Shown in pieces: positions 33,635 through 35,169 of a stretch of 35,169 nt of DNA. Every line of letters starts with the position of its first letter. Position 1 is the first letter of the stretch. The translations under genes and the position numbers were made by a program. The notes beneath the pieces are model-generated. The model was not told the origin of the DNA and did no database searches. It worked only from the letters and a program-made list of their open reading frames with translations. Where the stretch lies: NCBI GenBank assembly GCA_019241085.1, contig JAFAXH010000050.1, positions 1 to 35,169 of the forward strand, read 5' to 3'. This DNA is from Verrucomicrobiota bacterium (lineage in GTDB: Bacteria; Verrucomicrobiota; Verrucomicrobiia; Chthoniobacterales; SZAS-18).

Positions 33635-34528
33635 ATGGAACTGAACCCTGTAAAACGGCTTTTTCCCGCATCCGTTGACGTGAACAACAAACCGCCCCTC
33701 GCTCTGCGGGGATTGGCGTTGCTGCTCGCCCTGCTGCCGTGTCTTGCAGCCTGTGACAAGGCGCCCGTCACAACGTCGTCGCAAGCGCACTCTGGCGCCT
33801 CCGCAGGAGATGCTGTTGGGAACCCTCCAGCGAACAGTCCGCAGGTTGAAATTGACAACCTCGCTTACAGCGAAGACTCAATCACTTTAACGGGCTGGCA
33901 ACAGGTCGTTGATTCCTCGGACTATGTGATCGCCCTCGTCACGCAGGGGAACAAGGTGTTGACTTACACGCCGACGGTGTTCGCTCGCCCGGATGTGGCG
34001 TCTGCCAGCCACAAAGCCAACTCCGCCAATGTGGGATTTCGTGTGCAGATTCCTGTTTCCACGCTTGCTTCGGCCAGCTACCGCGTGGGTATTCGTGGTG
34101 CGGCGGAAGGCGGGCGGATCGTGTTCAGTGCTCTGAAGGTGCAAAAGCCCACGGCGCCGATGGATCCTCCACCGACGCCGGCCCCGCCGCCCGAAGGGAA
34201 TATCACCGTGAGTGTGGATGCGGCGGATAGTAGCGATGGTTACACCACCATCTCCGGCTGGGCTTACCGGCTGGATTCTGATCGAGGCAACTATGAGCCT
34301 TTCGCGATCATCCTGACTTCATCCACGATCAGCTACTTTATCCCGGCCTATCAGGACTTCAGACCCGACGTGGCCGCGGCGTTCAAGGAGCCGGCGCTGG
34401 ATTACGCGGGCTTTGTCACCACGTTTAGTGACAAGACGCTGCAGCGCGATCGCTACGAGATCAGCATTGCGATTCGCGCTCCGTCCGGTTGGGTGGCGAA
34501 AAAGACCGGCAAGTTTGTCACGCTGTAG
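33635..34528 (+). CDS. Putative lipoprotein with a duplicated domain
   Basis: The frame gives 297 residues from ATG 33635, or 282 from GTG 33680, which leaves a more normal signal peptide. LALLLALLPCLAAC ends in a lipobox with the lipid-bearing cysteine near residue 40. Two similar modules follow. The first (about 71-155) has ITLTGWQQVVDSSDYVIAL, FARPDVASA and VGFRVQIPV. The second (about 192-290) has TTISGWAYRLDS, DFRPDVAAAF and AGFVTTF. A proline linker (PPPTPAPPPEG) separates them. The repeated pattern GWxx..RPDVA..GF..S/T..R/Y suggests a beta-sandwich module used twice, probably in the periplasm or on the surface. Function unknown. The spermidine-synthase-like gene converges on it. Confidence 0.8.
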   Translation: MELNPVKRLFPASVDVNNKPPLALRGLALLLALLPCLAACDKAPVTTSSQAHSGASAGDAVGNPPANSPQVEIDNLAYSEDSITLTGWQQVVDSSDYVIALVTQGNKVLTYTPTVFARPDVASASHKANSANVGFRVQIPVSTLASASYRVGIRGAAEGGRIVFSALKVQKPTAPMDPPPTPAPPPEGNITVSVDAADSSDGYTTISGWAYRLDSDRGNYEPFAIILTSSTISYFIPAYQDFRPDVAAAFKEPALDYAGFVTTFSDKTLQRDRYEISIAIRAPSGWVAKKTGKFVTL

Positions 34529-34534
34529 TTTAAG

Positions 34535-35169
34535 TTAACGCATCGGCACCAAGTATTCATCCAAAGGGGCGAGGTCGCGATTTTCCTGGGTGAGCACCGC
34601 CCGAAGGCTTTCCGGCGTGTAGGTCCGGTAGCCGCCCACCAACAGATTGGTGAAAAACGGCGCGAAGTCCACGCCTCCTCGGGCGTAGTGATGCACCGTG
34701 AACGGGTCCTTTAACCTTGCCGCGATCGCCTCGGGATCGACGATGATCGGCGTGTTGCTGCCCAGCATGATGCCGTTGAGCCAGATCGCGTAGGGAAACG
34801 CCTGCACAAAGGCGCTCTTCACCCGGTCCGTGGGCGCCCAGCTCACGGCCAGGCCGCCGGGTCGCAGCTTGCTTTTCAAGAGTTGAAAGTATTCCAGCGA
34901 ATACAGATTGTTGGCATACGCGCTGCCTGGCCGCAGGGCGTCGGCCTCGATCACGTCGAATTGTTGCTCGGTCCGCATGAGGTAGGCCCGGCCATCGGCG
35001 TAAGGAAACCGGAATCGCCCGTCGCTCAGCAGACCGTGCAACGCGCCATAGTCAAAGCGGCCGTTGAGTTTCTTTAACGCCAGGAGCTGCGGGCGCACGA
35101 TCTCGAGGCAGGTAATGCTCTCGGTTTCCGCACGACCGCCCAGTGCGTAGGCCGTGTCGCCGGAGGCCA
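34535..35169 (-). CDS. Spermidine-synthase-like protein, 5' end cut by the window edge
   Basis: The frame is open to the right edge. The visible part starts SGDTAYALGGRAETES, the SAM-type glycine loop of the spermidine synthase fold, then ITCLEIVRPQLL (acidic strand end), FDVIEADALRPGSAYANNLYSLEYFQLLKSKLRPGGLAVSW, the catalytic loop followed by the helix and GG turn typical of the family, in which DAL replaces the usual DxxD. The C-terminal 80 residues show no membrane span. Related proteins in many bacteria fuse this domain to a membrane transporter-like N-terminus. Whether it makes a polyamine or methylates something else is open. Confidence 0.82.
   Translation of the reverse strand, partial: ASGDTAYALGGRAETESITCLEIVRPQLLALKKLNGRFDYGALHGLLSDGRFRFPYADGRAYLMRTEQQFDVIEADALRPGSAYANNLYSLEYFQLLKSKLRPGGLAVSWAPTDRVKSAFVQAFPYAIWLNGIMLGSNTPIIVDPEAIAARLKDPFTVHHYARGGVDFAPFFTNLLVGGYRTYTPESLRAVLTQENRDLAPLDEYLVPMR

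Overview
The window looks like a chromosomal segment of a Verrucomicrobiota-like bacterium. Two secreted proteins end in PEP-CTERM sorting signals, there is a large sugar-nucleotide and polysaccharide export cluster, most of the DNA is GC-rich, and spacers carry inverted repeats. The phylum is an inference from protein style, not a database result. No rRNA, tRNA, CRISPR array, transposase or integrase was seen.

Left part (1-15.3 kb) is a surface-polysaccharide locus. Positions 1-6.2 kb hold a Wzx-like flippase, four SAM-dependent methyltransferases of different families (one is the FkbM type), an unidentified truncated gene and a secreted beta-helix protein. From 14.3 kb back to 6.2 kb lies a leftward run of eight genes: gmd and fcl (GDP-L-fucose), rfbF and rfbG (CDP-4-keto-6-deoxyglucose), a sugar C-methyltransferase, an RmlC-like epimerase, a sugar SDR and a Wzm-type ABC permease. 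Together they suggest a CDP-linked, C-methyl-branched deoxysugar plus fucose, polymerised and exported. The Wzt ATPase partner is not in the window. A divergent uppP follows, recycling the undecaprenyl carrier.

Middle part (15.3-27.1 kb) is mixed chromosomal content: an MBL-fold hydrolase, a GYF_2-domain membrane protein, an M29-like aminopeptidase, a PEP-CTERM protein, a glycosyltransferase, a PEP-CTERM metalloprotease with an HExxE motif, an amino-acid permease, an ATP-grasp-like protein, an asparaginase II and an SDR. Five sequence-unrelated inverted-repeat cassettes of about 100-155 bp occupy spacers at 8.6, 11.2, 13.1, 17.5 and 23.8 kb.

Right part (27.1-35.2 kb) contains the most interesting locus. 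A strictly phased 21-bp degenerate tandem repeat and a twice-frameshifted conserved gene precede a compact four-gene operon (28411-33311) of visibly lower GC. It encodes a Rad50/SMC-like ABC ATPase with two CxxC pairs, a small winged-helix-like middle protein, a PD-(D/E)XK nuclease with a QxxxY motif, and an FxGxGT/TSPPY DNA methyltransferase, all joined by overlapping start and stop codons. This resembles a Lamassu/ABC-three-component defence core joined to a modification enzyme. It is followed by the remnant of a small antitoxin-like gene, a lipoprotein with a duplicated domain, and a truncated spermidine-synthase-like gene.
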